From assembly GCF_904848625.1 (NCBI RefSeq), contig NZ_CAJHCP010000001.1, positions 124,001 through 188,000 on the forward strand: 64,000 bases of DNA. Reading direction: 5' to 3'. Positions within the stretch are counted from its first letter, which is position 1. Each line of letters starts with the position of its first letter. Positions 56,019 through 64,000 of this stretch are shown in pieces. The translations under genes and the position numbers were made by a program. Source of the DNA: Paraburkholderia metrosideri (GTDB taxonomy: Bacteria > Pseudomonadota > Gammaproteobacteria > Burkholderiales > Burkholderiaceae). The notes below the pieces were generated by a model. The model was not told where the DNA came from, did not search any database, and was given only the letters and a program-made list of their open reading frames with translations.

Positions 56019-57206
56019 TTACTCCGACGTCGCCGAAATCTTGTGGATCGACAGATCCGCGCCGTTGTACTCGTCTTCCTGATCGAGCCTCAGACCCACG
56101 GTCAGGCGAATCGCGCCGTACACGGCCGTGCCGCCGAGCAGAGCGACGGCGATCCCGCCGAGCGTGCCGATGACCTGCGAACCGAAGGCGACGCCGCCCA
56201 TCCCGCCGAGCGCGCGCAGACCGAAAATGCCCGCCGCAATGCCGCCCCACGCACCGCACAGGCCGTGCAGCGGCCACACGCCGAGCACGTCGTCGATACG
56301 CCAGCGGTTCTGCACGCACGTGAACATATAGACGAACAGCGCGCCCGCGATACCGCCCGTCACCAGTGCGCCGAGCGGATGCATCACGTCGGAGCCGGCG
56401 CACACGGCAACCAGACCGGCCAGCGGACCGTTATAGGTGAAGCCGGGGTCGTTGCGACCGGCGAGCCACGCGGTCAGCGTGCCGCCGACCATCGCCATCA
56501 GCGAATTGACCGCGACGAGGCCGCTGATCTTGTCGACGGTCTGCGCGCTCATCACGTTGAAGCCGAACCAGCCGACCGTCAGCACCCAGGCGCCCAGCGC
56601 GAGAAACGGAATGTTCGACGGCGGATGCGCGGCGATCCCGCCATCGCGGTGATAACGTCCATGCCGCGCGCCGAGCAGCAGCACGGCCGGCAACGCGACC
56701 CAGCCGCCGAACGCGTGCACGACCACGGAGCCGGCGAAGTCGTGAAACTGCGCGCCGAACGCCTGCTGAAGCCAGTTCTGAATGCCGAAGCGTCCGTTCC
56801 ACGCGATCCCTTCGAAGAACGGGTAGATGAAACCAACCAGCACGAAGGTCGCGAACAGTTGCGGATTGAATTTCGAACGCTCCGCGATGCCTCCCGACAC
56901 GATCGCCGGAATCGCGGCGGCGAAGGTCAGCAGGAAGAAGAAGCGCACCAGCGCATAGCCGTTGTGCGCGGACAGCGATTCGGCGCTGCCGAAGAACTGC
57001 ACGCCGTAGGCGATCGTGTAGCCGATAAAGAAATACGCGATGGTCGACACTGAAAAATCCACGAGGATCTTGACGAGCGCATTGACCTGGTTTTTCTTGC
57101 GGACCGTGCCGAGTTCGAGAAACGCGAATCCTGCATGCATGGCGAGCACCATCACTGCGCCTAGCAGCAGGAAGAGGGTATCGGTGCCGGTTTTAAGACT
57201 TTCCAT
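56019..57206 (-). CDS. amtB: ammonium transporter
   Basis: A 395-residue Amt-family membrane protein with about 11 transmembrane helices. GGIAERSKFNPQLFATFVLVG, VVVHAFGGWVALPAVLLLG with the first pore histidine, and the later GVWPLHGLCGAWGGIAAGIFG with the second pore histidine are characteristic. It moves ammonium across the inner membrane. The initial MESLKTGTDTLFLLLGAVMVLAMHAGFAFLE lacks a cleavable signal peptide, unlike E. coli AmtB. The start has a sigma-54-type promoter about 40 bases upstream. A PII gene (glnK), often adjacent, is absent here. Confidence 0.95.
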   Translation of the reverse strand: MESLKTGTDTLFLLLGAVMVLAMHAGFAFLELGTVRKKNQVNALVKILVDFSVSTIAYFFIGYTIAYGVQFFGSAESLSAHNGYALVRFFFLLTFAAAIPAIVSGGIAERSKFNPQLFATFVLVGFIYPFFEGIAWNGRFGIQNWLQQAFGAQFHDFAGSVVVHAFGGWVALPAVLLLGARHGRYHRDGGIAAHPPSNIPFLALGAWVLTVGWFGFNVMSAQTVDKISGLVAVNSLMAMVGGTLTAWLAGRNDPGFTYNGPLAGLVAVCAGSDVMHPLGALVTGGIAGALFVYMFTCVQNRWRIDDVLGVWPLHGLCGAWGGIAAGIFGLRALGGMGGVAFGSQVIGTLGGIAVALLGGTAVYGAIRLTVGLRLDQEDEYNGADLSIHKISATSE

Positions 57207-57244
57207 CGATGTGTCCCGCTTATGCCAAAAAAACGGGCAATGAA

Positions 57245-57261
57245 TGCAAGAAGTGGGCCAA
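57245..57261 (-). promoter_or_regulatory. sigma-54-type promoter of the ammonium transporter gene
   Basis: On the minus strand the sequence TTGGCCCACTTCTTGCA fits the -24/-12 pattern (GG and GC with correct spacing), with mismatches at three less critical positions. It predicts transcription starting about 12 bases further, giving a leader of roughly 27 bases to the start at 57206. Nitrogen control of amt genes through RpoN is well known. Confidence 0.75.
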
Positions 57262-57381
57262 ACTTGTGCCGATGAGCGTCGATGAGGTGCAAACCGGCAC
57301 CGGGATGGAATTTCTTATGCACCCTGGTTAGCTGTTGCACATTTACTGTAATTAATCATGCACCGTAAAAAGGCATTAAAA

Positions 57382-57398
57382 AGCACAGTTATAGTGCA
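57382..57398 (-). promoter_or_regulatory. candidate NtrC binding site
   Basis: A 17-base element with arms GCAC and GTGC spaced seven bases apart, matching the NtrC half-sites TGCAC and GTGCA with one mismatch at each inner arm. It lies about 120 bases upstream of the sigma-54 element, the usual distance for an enhancer. Another GC-rich TGCACC sequence lies near 57317. Confidence 0.6.
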
Positions 57399-57624
57399 CA
57401 AATTTCGAGTGTCGTTTTGCGTGATCCAGTAAAGGGCGAATTATTCGATTTTAATTACATTTAATTCAAAAACCTGACGCTATGGACGCCAATAAGCGTG
57501 TTTTACCAAGGCTGGTTGGCAGTGGCAGGTCGACGACAACGTCGCTTTGTTTCCGGTTAAATCGCCGACATAATGTGCCGTTCCCGGACCCGATCCCGCT
57601 GGCCCTCGACCCTATGCGAAGCGC

Positions 57625-59394
57625 ATGAGACTGACCACCAAAGGCCTGTTGCTGATCGCCATTCCCGCGCTGTTCGAATTGGCGTTGTTGTCCGGACTGG
57701 TGAAGGCGCAGTCCGACGCGGCTTTGGCGGAGCGCTGGGCGATCCATAGTGAAGAAGTGCTGCGCCAGACCGCCGCGATTCTCGATCCGGTGATGGGCGA
57801 ATCCGTTGCGCTGCGCGGTGCGGTGCTCGCCCACGACACGCATTTCACCACGCCGGTCGCGGTGTGGATGGATGTGGACCGTCGCATCGATCAACTGGCC
57901 GAACTGGTCGCCGATAATCCCGCGCAGGTCGAACGCGTGGCGCAGATGCGCCAGGAAGTGCAGGCTTATCGCCAATGGTCGGACCGGATCGAAGACATGC
58001 TGCATGCCGGGCGCCGGCGCGATGTGGTTGACCGTTTTCAGGATCTCGCGGAAGCCGAGGTGCTCGATCGTTTCCGTTTGCAGGCGGCCGCGTTCCAGAC
58101 GGAGGAGCGGCGCCTCGACACGCTTCGCTCAAGTGTCGCGGACGAAGCGCGTGAACGGCAGCAAACGCTGATCGTTGCCGCCGCGCTCAGCTCGCTGCTG
58201 TTCGTCGCGCTGGCCTTCTGGCTGTTCACGCGCGGCGTGCGGGGCCGGCTCGCAATACTGTCGGACAACGCCGGACGCCTCGCGGGCAATGAACCGCTGG
58301 CGCCCATCAGTGCCGGCCACGATGAAATCGCGCGTCTCGACCAGACCTTGCATGAGACCAGCCGGCGGCTGCTCGAGGCCGAACGTATCCAGGCGCGTTT
58401 CCAGGCCGATCTCACGCGCCGCGCCGGCGAACTCGCGCGAATCAACGAAACCCTGCGGCAACAGACTCAGGAAAACGAGATGTTCATTTACAGCGTCTCG
58501 CACGATCTGCGCGCGCCGCTGGTGAACCTGCAAGGCTTCTCGAAGGAGCTGATCCGTGCGGGCGATGAGTTGCGCGCGGCGGTTCGGGAGTCGTCGCTGG
58601 CGGTGGCGACGCGGCAGCGCATCGAGCGGGTGATCGACGAGGACATCGGCGAAGCGCTGCATTATTTGCAGACTGCCGTGCTGCGTGCGTCGCACATCAT
58701 CGACGCGTTGTTGCGGCTGTCGCGGGTTGGCCGCGTCGAATATCGGCGGCAAAGGGTGGAGGTGCGCGATATCGTGCAGCGCGTGGTCGACGCCATGCAG
58801 GGGTCGGTCCGGGCCAGGCGTGCGCAGGTGCGGGTCGACGAATTACCGGCTGTGTGGGGCGACCCCACGGCGCTTGAACAGGCGTTCGCGAATCTGGTGG
58901 GCAACGCGGTGAATTATCTGGACCCCGCGCGCGATGGACGAATCGAAATCGGCACGACGATGGCGCCGCCAGGTGTTCAGTCGTTACGGATTTTTTACGT
59001 GCGGGATAACGGCCAGGGCATTCCTGAAGTCGCGCTGCCGCGTCTGTTCAATGCGTTTCAGCGGCTGCACGGCAATACGACGGCGGGCGAAGGGATCGGC
59101 CTTGCGCTGGTGCGGCGGGTGGTCGAGAGGCACGGTGGACGGGTGTGGGCAGAGTCGAAAGAGGGCGTGGGCACGACGTTTTATCTGTCGTTGCCCGAAG
59201 CGGGCATCCGCCATGTCGAGCCGGCTGCCGGGGCGCTTGCCGTTACTCCGGCGGAAGTGGGTCATGCTCAGGAAAAGGGCGAGATGCGCGACTGGCGGGC
59301 TAATCTGGAGCGCCGTGACATGAACCGTGCGAGCGGCAGCACGGCTGCGCATTCCGCCGATGCCGCACAGCCACAGCAGACTGGTACGCGATAG
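57625..59394 (+). CDS. sensor histidine kinase with CHASE3-like sensor domain
   Basis: A 589-residue membrane kinase. A transmembrane helix (about 8-28) is followed by a periplasmic helical CHASE3-like domain (about 30-180), a second helix (about 188-208) and a HAMP-like region. The phosphoacceptor lies in YSVSHDLRAPLVNLQGF near residue 293. The ATPase domain has NLVGNAVNYL (N box), DNGQGIPE (G1), LFNAFQRLHG (F) and GEGIGLALV (G2). It should autophosphorylate and phosphorylate a response regulator, none of which is adjacent. A Ser/Ala/Gln-rich tail of about 60 residues follows the kinase core. Confidence 0.9.
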   Translation: MRLTTKGLLLIAIPALFELALLSGLVKAQSDAALAERWAIHSEEVLRQTAAILDPVMGESVALRGAVLAHDTHFTTPVAVWMDVDRRIDQLAELVADNPAQVERVAQMRQEVQAYRQWSDRIEDMLHAGRRRDVVDRFQDLAEAEVLDRFRLQAAAFQTEERRLDTLRSSVADEARERQQTLIVAAALSSLLFVALAFWLFTRGVRGRLAILSDNAGRLAGNEPLAPISAGHDEIARLDQTLHETSRRLLEAERIQARFQADLTRRAGELARINETLRQQTQENEMFIYSVSHDLRAPLVNLQGFSKELIRAGDELRAAVRESSLAVATRQRIERVIDEDIGEALHYLQTAVLRASHIIDALLRLSRVGRVEYRRQRVEVRDIVQRVVDAMQGSVRARRAQVRVDELPAVWGDPTALEQAFANLVGNAVNYLDPARDGRIEIGTTMAPPGVQSLRIFYVRDNGQGIPEVALPRLFNAFQRLHGNTTAGEGIGLALVRRVVERHGGRVWAESKEGVGTTFYLSLPEAGIRHVEPAAGALAVTPAEVGHAQEKGEMRDWRANLERRDMNRASGSTAAHSADAAQPQQTGTR

Positions 59395-59562
59395 CGGTAC
59401 AAGTGTTGCGCCTGGTTGCGCTTGAGTTGGCGGGTCCGTCGCTCTGCGGCGGGATCGCAGGCGGGGTCAGCGCGGCTTATGCTGGTTATGCGGCCTATGC
59501 GGCTTGTCACGACTGGCTTCGGCGCTGGAGCACTGGATAGGCATAAGCCAGCAAACGCCCGC

Positions 59563-59889
59563 TCAATGCGCCGTAAACAACTGCCGTGCTTTAAGCAGCC
59601 TGCTGCCGCGAATCGACCAGTAACACGCGCAGAGGATCAACATCGACACGGCCGTCAGCGCGAAAAGCGGCGAAGGGTGCAACCCGGCGAGCCCATCGAT
59701 CATGAACAGGTCCCGCGCGACGATCAGCAGCGCGACCCACATCGCACATGTCGCCTGGAGCAGCAGCCGCGTGCCCGCGAGGCGACGTGCACGGTTCTCG
59801 CGCGACCAGTTGGCCGGCGTGCGCGAGCAGAAAAAAGTAATGGCCATCAGCATGACGGCGAGGACGACGATCCAGTCCACCAGTTCCAT
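59563..59889 (-). CDS. small inner-membrane protein of unknown function
   Basis: A 108-residue protein with three hydrophobic spans, at about 5-22, 43-61 and 72-92, separated by charged loops (RTPANWSRENRARRLAG and SIRGSRLLKARQ). There is no signal peptide or known motif. The ATG at 59889 has GGGAG about ten bases upstream. It is convergent with the kinase gene. I do not recognise the family. Confidence 0.65.
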   Translation of the reverse strand: MELVDWIVVLAVMLMAITFFCSRTPANWSRENRARRLAGTRLLLQATCAMWVALLIVARDLFMIDGLAGLHPSPLFALTAVSMLILCACYWSIRGSRLLKARQLFTAH

Positions 59890-60038
59890 CGAAAGACACT
59901 CCCAAGTGAGCAGCGACTATAGGAAAGCCTTCGTGCATGAACAATCGGACCAGTCTCAATTGCTAAGTGAATAATTCATTCAGGCGAGCGTCCCGCGCCA
60001 TGAAGGCATGGCGCTCGCCGTCAAATCAGAGTGATGGG

Positions 60039-60059
60039 GAGCCGATTCTGAATCGGCTC
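60039..60059. terminator. hairpin near the end of the DJ-1/PfpI gene
   Basis: A perfect nine-base inverted repeat GAGCCGATT/AATCGGCTC with loop CTG, located just past the stop of the minus-strand gene at 60078. It has no T run, so its terminator function is weakly supported. Confidence 0.5.
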
Positions 60060-60077
60060 AACGCGGTTAGGAGCCGC

Positions 60078-60659
60078 TCACAGTTCGATCCGCGTGCCGA
60101 GCAGCACGAGGAATTGACGCAGCCATTCAGGGTGGGCGGGCCATGCCGGAGCGGTCACGAAGTTGGCGTCGGTGATGGCGGCATCGACCGGAATGTCGGC
60201 AAATTCACCCCCAGCCAGTTTCACTTCCGGCGCGCAGGCCGGATAAGCCGAAATACGTTTGCCGCGAATCACGTCGGCGGCGGCGAGCAGTTGCGCTGCG
60301 TGGCAGATAGCGGCGATCGGCTTGCCCGCTTCGGCGAATTGCCGGACGATTTCGATCACCTTCTGATTGAGCCGCAGATACTCCGGAGCACGGCCGCCAG
60401 CAATGGCGAGCGCGTCGTACTGGCTCGGATCGGCATCGTCGAACGAAGCGTTCAGCGTGAACTGATGACCCGGCTTCTCGGTGTAGGTCTGGTCGCCTTC
60501 GAAATCGTGGATGGCTGTCTTGATGCGATCGCCCGCACGCTTGTTCGGACAGACCGCGTCGACGATATGGCCGACTGCCTGCAGTGCCTGGAACGGCACC
60601 ATCGTTTCGTAATCCTCGGCGAAATCGCCGGTCAGGAACAGAATCTTCTTTGCCGCCAT
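60078..60659 (-). CDS. DJ-1/PfpI family protein
   Basis: A 193-residue class I glutamine amidotransferase-like protein. [20 protein letters not shown] at the start, [16 protein letters not shown] near residue 88, and the nucleophile elbow [19 protein letters not shown] near residue 115 (cysteine followed by histidine) are hallmarks of the PfpI/YhbO group. Members act as deglycases, chaperones or peptidases under stress; the exact role here is unknown. The ATG at 60659 has GGAGG seven bases upstream, while the frame is open to 60680. It is divergent from the lipoprotein gene. Confidence 0.9.
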   Translation of the reverse strand: MAAKKILFLTGDFAEDYETMVPFQALQAVGHIVDAVCPNKRAGDRIKTAIHDFEGDQTYTEKPGHQFTLNASFDDADPSQYDALAIAGGRAPEYLRLNQKVIEIVRQFAEAGKPIAAICHAAQLLAAADVIRGKRISAYPACAPEVKLAGGEFADIPVDAAITDANFVTAPAWPAHPEWLRQFLVLLGTRIEL

Positions 60660-60990
60660 CGTATGCCTCCAGTTGATCAACGGAACACAGCGAACGTGAC
60701 TTCACGTTCATAGACGCTCAGGCAGTCTACTCCATCGCAGTTGACAGAACTGCGACGCGTTGTGCAATCGGTTCGAGGTTGCATGGCGCACACGTTATGC
60801 CGTTGAAGAAGCAGCGATCGTGCTGCGTTGAAGCCGCTATCAAACGGAATTCATGCAGTCTTTCGCGGATGACTGCGAATTCGTAGAGAATCGCGTTTCG
60901 TGCGCTGCGGGACATGACGTTCTGCCGCAACGGCGTATCATGAGCGCGTTTTCGCCACACTGAAGCCGCCTGAGCGGCTCACACCCAATC
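60660..60990. other. intergenic region between divergent DJ-1 and lipoprotein genes
   Basis: These 331 bases should hold both promoters. The frame at 60727-60960 minus has no family features and is not called. I see no clear operator or terminator. Confidence 0.4.
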
Positions 60991-61467
60991 ATGATTTCAT
61001 CTATTCGTTCATCTTTGCTGCGCCGCGTCGCTTTCGTGGCCGTCGTGTTCGGTGGACTGGCCGCGTGTCAGAAGAACGACGCAACGGCCGGGCAGGTTGC
61101 GGGCAAGGTCAACGACGTCGCGCAGGTCGCAGGTCAGAAGCTCGATCAGGCGGCCAGCTACGTCGGCCAGCAGGTCGACGCGACCAAGGCGGCCGCGGAG
61201 CAGAACCTGCAATCCGCTTCGTCGCCGTCGATCAATATCGACCCCGGCGCGCTCGCGTCGACGGCGCAGGCCAATCTGCAGAACGCAGCCAGTGCGACCC
61301 AGGCGCAACTCGGCAAGGCCGCGTCGCTGACCGGGCAGAGCCTCGAGACCGCGGGGCGCAAGCTGCAGGACTGGTCGGCGCAAAACTCGGCGTCGACGAC
61401 GAGTGCCACGGCCTCTTCCACAAGCTCCGGCGATTCCGCCGATGCGCAAAAGCAGATGGACAAGTGA
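60991..61467 (+). CDS. lipoprotein of unknown function with helical repeats
   Basis: A 158-residue lipoprotein. A basic N-terminus (MISSIRSSLLRR), a hydrophobic core and the lipobox GLAAC at about residue 26 point to secretion and lipidation. The mature part is rich in Ala, Gln, Thr and Ser. It has repeat-like helical stretches such as VAQVAGQKLDQAASYVGQQV and TAQANLQNAASATQAQLGKA, reminiscent of amphipathic LEA-like repeats. The C-terminal 30 residues are Ser/Thr-rich. Function is unknown. Confidence 0.83.
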   Translation: MISSIRSSLLRRVAFVAVVFGGLAACQKNDATAGQVAGKVNDVAQVAGQKLDQAASYVGQQVDATKAAAEQNLQSASSPSINIDPGALASTAQANLQNAASATQAQLGKAASLTGQSLETAGRKLQDWSAQNSASTTSATASSTSSGDSADAQKQMDK

Positions 61468-61520
61468 GATGCCGGCCACACTGTGCTGCTGCAAGGCGAC
61501 CGGTTTGACAGCCGGATTAA

Positions 61521-61540
61521 ATGTAATTACCATGGTTACA
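61521..61540. promoter_or_regulatory. Rrf2 operator candidate, site 1
   Basis: The sequence ATGTAATTACCATGGTTACA is an imperfect palindrome, TGTAA with TTACA at its ends. It lies 24 bases before the Rrf2 start. A near-identical copy lies before the neighbouring reductase gene, suggesting autoregulation and joint control. Confidence 0.7.
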
Positions 61541-61563
61541 CATTGTCGCCGGGCGGGTTCGCT

Positions 61564-62013
61564 GTGAATACGAGTAGCCGGTTTGCATTTGCGGTGCACG
61601 TGCTCGCGCTGCTGTCGTTGCAGGAGGGCGTGCCGCTGTCGTCGGACATGATCGCGGGCAGCGTGAATACGAATCCGGTGCTGATCCGTCGACTGCTTGC
61701 AATGCTCGCCGAGGCGGGGCTCACCACGTCGCAGCTTGGCGCGGGCGGTGGTGCGTTGCTCGCGAAGACGCCTGAGCAGATCACGTTGCTCGACGTGTAT
61801 CGCGCGGTCGACGATGCGCAATTGTTCGCGCTGCATCGCGAGGAACCGAATCCGGCGTGCATGGTGGGGCGCAATATTCAGGGCGTGCTGCGCGGTATCA
61901 TCGGCGATGCGCAGCAGGCGATGGAAGCATCGCTCGGCGCGCGTACGCTGGCTGACGCCACCGCGGACGTAGTGCGCTCCGAGAAGCAGCGGGAACGCAA
62001 GCGTCGAGCGTAG
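61564..62013 (+). CDS. Rrf2-family transcriptional regulator (YwnA-like)
   Basis: A 149-residue Rrf2 regulator from a GTG at 61564; the frame is open to 61483, but that extension contains the operator. The winged helix (about 3-70) includes FAFAVHVLALLSLQEG, the helix-turn-helix SSDMIAGSVNTNPVLIRRLL and the wing LGAGGGALLAK. Only one cysteine, in NPACMVG near residue 100, is present, so it lacks the three-cysteine iron-sulfur site of IscR and NsrR. It is most like YwnA, which is often next to a YwnB-type NAD(P)-binding protein, as here. Confidence 0.87.
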   Translation: MNTSSRFAFAVHVLALLSLQEGVPLSSDMIAGSVNTNPVLIRRLLAMLAEAGLTTSQLGAGGGALLAKTPEQITLLDVYRAVDDAQLFALHREEPNPACMVGRNIQGVLRGIIGDAQQAMEASLGARTLADATADVVRSEKQRERKRRA

Positions 62014-62104
62014 AAATGGACGCCACGACGAGGTCGTAATCAATCAGCAGGAAGGGCGTGGGTTCAGGTTAGATACGACACCTGAAACACGCGCCCAGTC
62101 AGAC

Positions 62105-62126
62105 GGGGGCAAAAGCCCCTATTTTT
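62105..62126 (+). terminator. short intrinsic terminator after the Rrf2 gene
   Basis: A GGGGC/GCCCC stem with loop AAAA, followed by ATTTTT. It lies about 92 bases after the stop at 62013 and just before the second Rrf2 operator, so it separates the regulator transcript from the reductase gene. Confidence 0.72.
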
Positions 62127-62136
62127 CCCCCGATAT

Positions 62137-62156
62137 ATGTAATCATAATGGTTACA
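62137..62156. promoter_or_regulatory. Rrf2 operator candidate, site 2
   Basis: The sequence ATGTAATCATAATGGTTACA matches site 1 at 17 of 20 positions, with identical ends ATGTAAT and ATGGTTACA. It lies 32 bases before the reductase start at 62189, where a repressor would block transcription. Confidence 0.74.
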
Positions 62157-62188
62157 TATTGGCCAATCACAGGAACAGGAGTAGTCAC

Positions 62189-62836
62189 ATGAGCAAACAA
62201 CTGAAAATCGCCTTGTTTGGCGCGACCGGCATGGTCGGTTCGCGGATCGCCGTTGAAGCGGCGCGGCGCGGGCACCAGGTCACGGCGTTGGCGCGCAATC
62301 CGGCGCGCGTGCCGGGCGACGTGGCGAATCTGAATGCGGCGCAGGCCGACTTGCTCGATGCCGCGAGCGTCGGCGCGGCAGTGCGCGGCCACGACGTGGT
62401 GGCGAGCGCCTACGCTCCGCCGCAAGACAACCTCGCGACCTTGAGCGACGCGACCAAGGCGCTGGTCGAAGGCGTGCGCGCGGCCGGTTTGAAGCGCCTC
62501 GTGGTGGTGGGCGGCGCGGGCTCGCTGGAAGTGGCGCCCGGCAAGCAACTGGTCGACACGGCCGGCTTCCCTGACGCATACAAGGCGATCGCACTTGCGC
62601 ATCGCGACGCACTCGGCTACTACCGCACGGTCACCGATCTCGACTGGACGTTCTTCGCGCCTGCCGCGCTGATCGCACCGGGCGAGCGCACGGGCACGTT
62701 CCGCACCGGCGCGAATACGTTGATCGCCGACGCTGCGGGCAACAGCAGCATCTCCGCGGAAGACTACGCGATTGCGTTCGTCGACGAACTGGAACAGGGC
62801 CGTTTCGTCCATCAGATTGCGACCGTGGCGTATTGA
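62189..62836 (+). CDS. NAD(P)-binding reductase-like protein (YwnB-like)
   Basis: A 215-residue atypical short-chain dehydrogenase of the NAD(P)H-binding (NmrA/YwnB) type. The Rossmann motif is GATGMVGSRIAVEAARRGHQ near residue 10. RLVVVGGAGSLEVAPGKQLVDT near 105 and the DWTFFAPAALIAPGERTG segment near 150 are typical of the group. The Tyr-x-x-x-Lys catalytic pair of classical SDRs is not evident, so enzymatic activity is uncertain. The ATG at 62189 was chosen because AGGAG lies about eight bases upstream. The Rrf2 protein is its probable repressor. Confidence 0.88.
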   Translation: MSKQLKIALFGATGMVGSRIAVEAARRGHQVTALARNPARVPGDVANLNAAQADLLDAASVGAAVRGHDVVASAYAPPQDNLATLSDATKALVEGVRAAGLKRLVVVGGAGSLEVAPGKQLVDTAGFPDAYKAIALAHRDALGYYRTVTDLDWTFFAPAALIAPGERTGTFRTGANTLIADAAGNSSISAEDYAIAFVDELEQGRFVHQIATVAY

Positions 62837-63098
62837 GTCGCTGATTTTTCGTGGCCGGCGCGCGGCGCAACGCAACGTGTTGCAGCGAGCGCGCTGGCAT
62901 GAATCGCCGATGCGGTGATCTGCAAGGCCGGCGCGCCGGCACCGCAAGACTCGCTGCGGGTTCGCCGTCCAGCGAGTTCCGGGCGAATAGGCATCCCCGC
63001 GAATTGCGCAAGCGTCCTAACATTCGGTTACGCATGTCCGGGCGCGCCGGGTAAAACTGCGGCTAAACTTGGCGTCTCCCGTTTTCCTACGGATTGCC
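62837..63098. other. intergenic region before the MscS-like gene
   Basis: About 260 bases without a supported gene or terminator. Short frames on both strands show no family features. Confidence 0.4.
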
Positions 63099-63233
63099 AT
63101 GCAGTCATGCCCGTCGCGGCGTGAGTCCGAGGCTGCGCCGTCCAGCGGCGGGCAGCCCGCGACCCATGCAGTCGTTCATCTTGCCACCGCTGAAAGCGCT
63201 CGCGCCGCGCAGCCGCGTGTGCGCGCGCCGTTT

Positions 63234-64000
63234 ATGGCGCGGTTCGGCGCCAGGCCCGGTGCATGGATCGTCGCGTTCTGCGTCGCGCTGATCCTCTGCG
63301 TCGGCTGGCTGCCCGGGAACGCGCTAGCCGCCGCCGGCGCCGGTACCAGCACGCCGGTCATTCCGGCTTTGCAAAGCCTGATCAACAGCGCAACGGTGGC
63401 GCCAGCCGCGGCCGTGGCGGCTTCGGGCGCTTCCGCTGCCGACGCCGCTTCGGCACCGTCGCCCGCAAGCCAGGCCGAACTGGCGCGCTCGCTCGACAGC
63501 GTGATCTCCACGCTCGACAACGACCGGCAACGTACCGCGCTCGTCGCCCAACTCAAGAAATTGCGCGAGGTTTCGCAGAACGTCGCCCCGCCTCCGCCGG
63601 TGCAACCGAGTCCTGGCTTGCTCGGCGCAATCGCGTCGGGCATTGCGTCGTTCGAATCCGATGTCCATCAAGGCCGCACGCCGGTGCGCTATTGGGGCGG
63701 ACGCTTCAACGCGGCCGGCAACGAGCTCTACACGATCGTGTCGGGGCAGGGACAGGAGAGCTTCGGCCGCATTCTGCTGACCATGCTCGGCATGCTGATC
63801 GGCTGGGGCGCGTGCGCCGGCGCGCTGATCTATCTGCAACACCGGCTGTACCGGCGTTTCGGCATCGTCATGGGACTGCAGCCGAATCCGACCACGCGTG
63901 AGTTGCTGATTTTCGCGCTGCGCCGCGTCGGCCCGTGGATCATCGCTTTCGTCGCCGCGCTGCTGTTCGTGCGCGCCATGCCCGATGCGCTCGGCCGCAC
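63234..64000 (+). CDS. large MscS-type mechanosensitive channel, N-terminal part (partial)
   Basis: An open frame with no stop before the right edge encodes at least 255 residues. I chose the ATG at 63234, because a clear signal peptide follows (MARFGARPGAW, a hydrophobic core, cut near NALA). An upstream ATG at 63099 in the same frame is also possible. A coiled-coil-like region around residue 85 (DSVISTLDNDRQRTALVAQL) is followed by ASFESDVHQGRTPVRYWGGRFNA and at least two transmembrane spans. This resembles the periplasmic and outer helices of large MscS-like channels such as MscK/YbiO. The pore domain lies beyond the window, so the call is tentative. Confidence 0.68.
   Translation, partial: MARFGARPGAWIVAFCVALILCVGWLPGNALAAAGAGTSTPVIPALQSLINSATVAPAAAVAASGASAADAASAPSPASQAELARSLDSVISTLDNDRQRTALVAQLKKLREVSQNVAPPPPVQPSPGLLGAIASGIASFESDVHQGRTPVRYWGGRFNAAGNELYTIVSGQGQESFGRILLTMLGMLIGWGACAGALIYLQHRLYRRFGIVMGLQPNPTTRELLIFALRRVGPWIIAFVAALLFVRAMPDALGR

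Noticed and set aside
63165..63291. Short frame starting ATGCAGTCGTTC before the MscS-like gene
   Set aside because: It is in a different frame from the long open one that runs to the window edge and ends after 42 codons without features.
1..64000. tRNA, rRNA, insertion sequences or prophage genes
   Set aside because: I looked for cloverleaf ends, conserved rRNA segments, transposase motifs and terminal repeats and found none that I can support.

Overview
The window looks like a chromosomal segment of a Burkholderia sensu lato species, most like Paraburkholderia. The GC content is high, genes are dense, and the gene families match: a hut operon using the HutF/HutG route, a two-subunit arginine succinyltransferase pathway, mdtABC, and paired EAL/HDOD proteins. 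I found no rRNA, tRNA, IS element, prophage or CRISPR array. The genus is an inference from gene content.

Layout. (1) 1-6876: histidine degradation. The end of hutH is followed by hutC, hutU, hutD, hutI, hutF and hutG, a complete path from urocanate to glutamate plus formate through formylglutamate. (2) 6877-12570: mixed genes. These are a 46-residue secreted His-rich protein too short for standard ORF calls, a putative DNA-binding protein, an AraC remnant, a transglutaminase-like exported protein and a LivK-type binding protein, followed by a purine-rich repeat tract. (3) 12582-17767: a hypothetical acidic protein, a 38-unit hexanucleotide repeat, pdxY, and the glycogen genes glgC-glgA. (4) 18309-24815: an exported alpha/beta hydrolase, a luciferase-like monooxygenase, a four-domain rhodanese, a BamE-like lipoprotein and a patatin.

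(5) 25140-37049: arginine/ornithine uptake and degradation. A permease pair and ATPase (aotQ, aotM, aotP type) are followed by an AraC-family ArgR, then astC, aruF, aruG, astD, astB and astE. The periplasmic binding protein (aotJ type) closes the block. Imported arginine would be succinylated, hydrolysed, transaminated, oxidised and desuccinylated to glutamate. (6) 37418-44031: a cluster of four c-di-GMP/HDOD signalling genes, two of them EAL-HDOD proteins whose EAL domains have lost catalytic residues. (7) 44253-53542: a periplasmic peroxiredoxin, a small membrane protein and the mdtABC efflux operon, with a Ser/Thr/Ala-rich insert in MdtC.

(8) 53959-64000: an IclR regulator, an AT-rich spacer that ends in a strong terminator with no ORF (a candidate small RNA), crcB behind a fluoride riboswitch, amtB behind a sigma-54/NtrC-type promoter, a CHASE3-like histidine kinase, a DJ-1/PfpI protein, a lipoprotein, a ywnA/ywnB-like Rrf2 regulator and reductase pair that share an operator sequence, and the start of a large MscS-like protein.

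The most interesting unexplained items are the structured terminator-bearing spacer at 54993-55214, the duplicated Rrf2 operator, the two repeat tracts near 12.3 and 13.4 kb, the degenerate EAL-HDOD pair, and the small His-rich exported protein.
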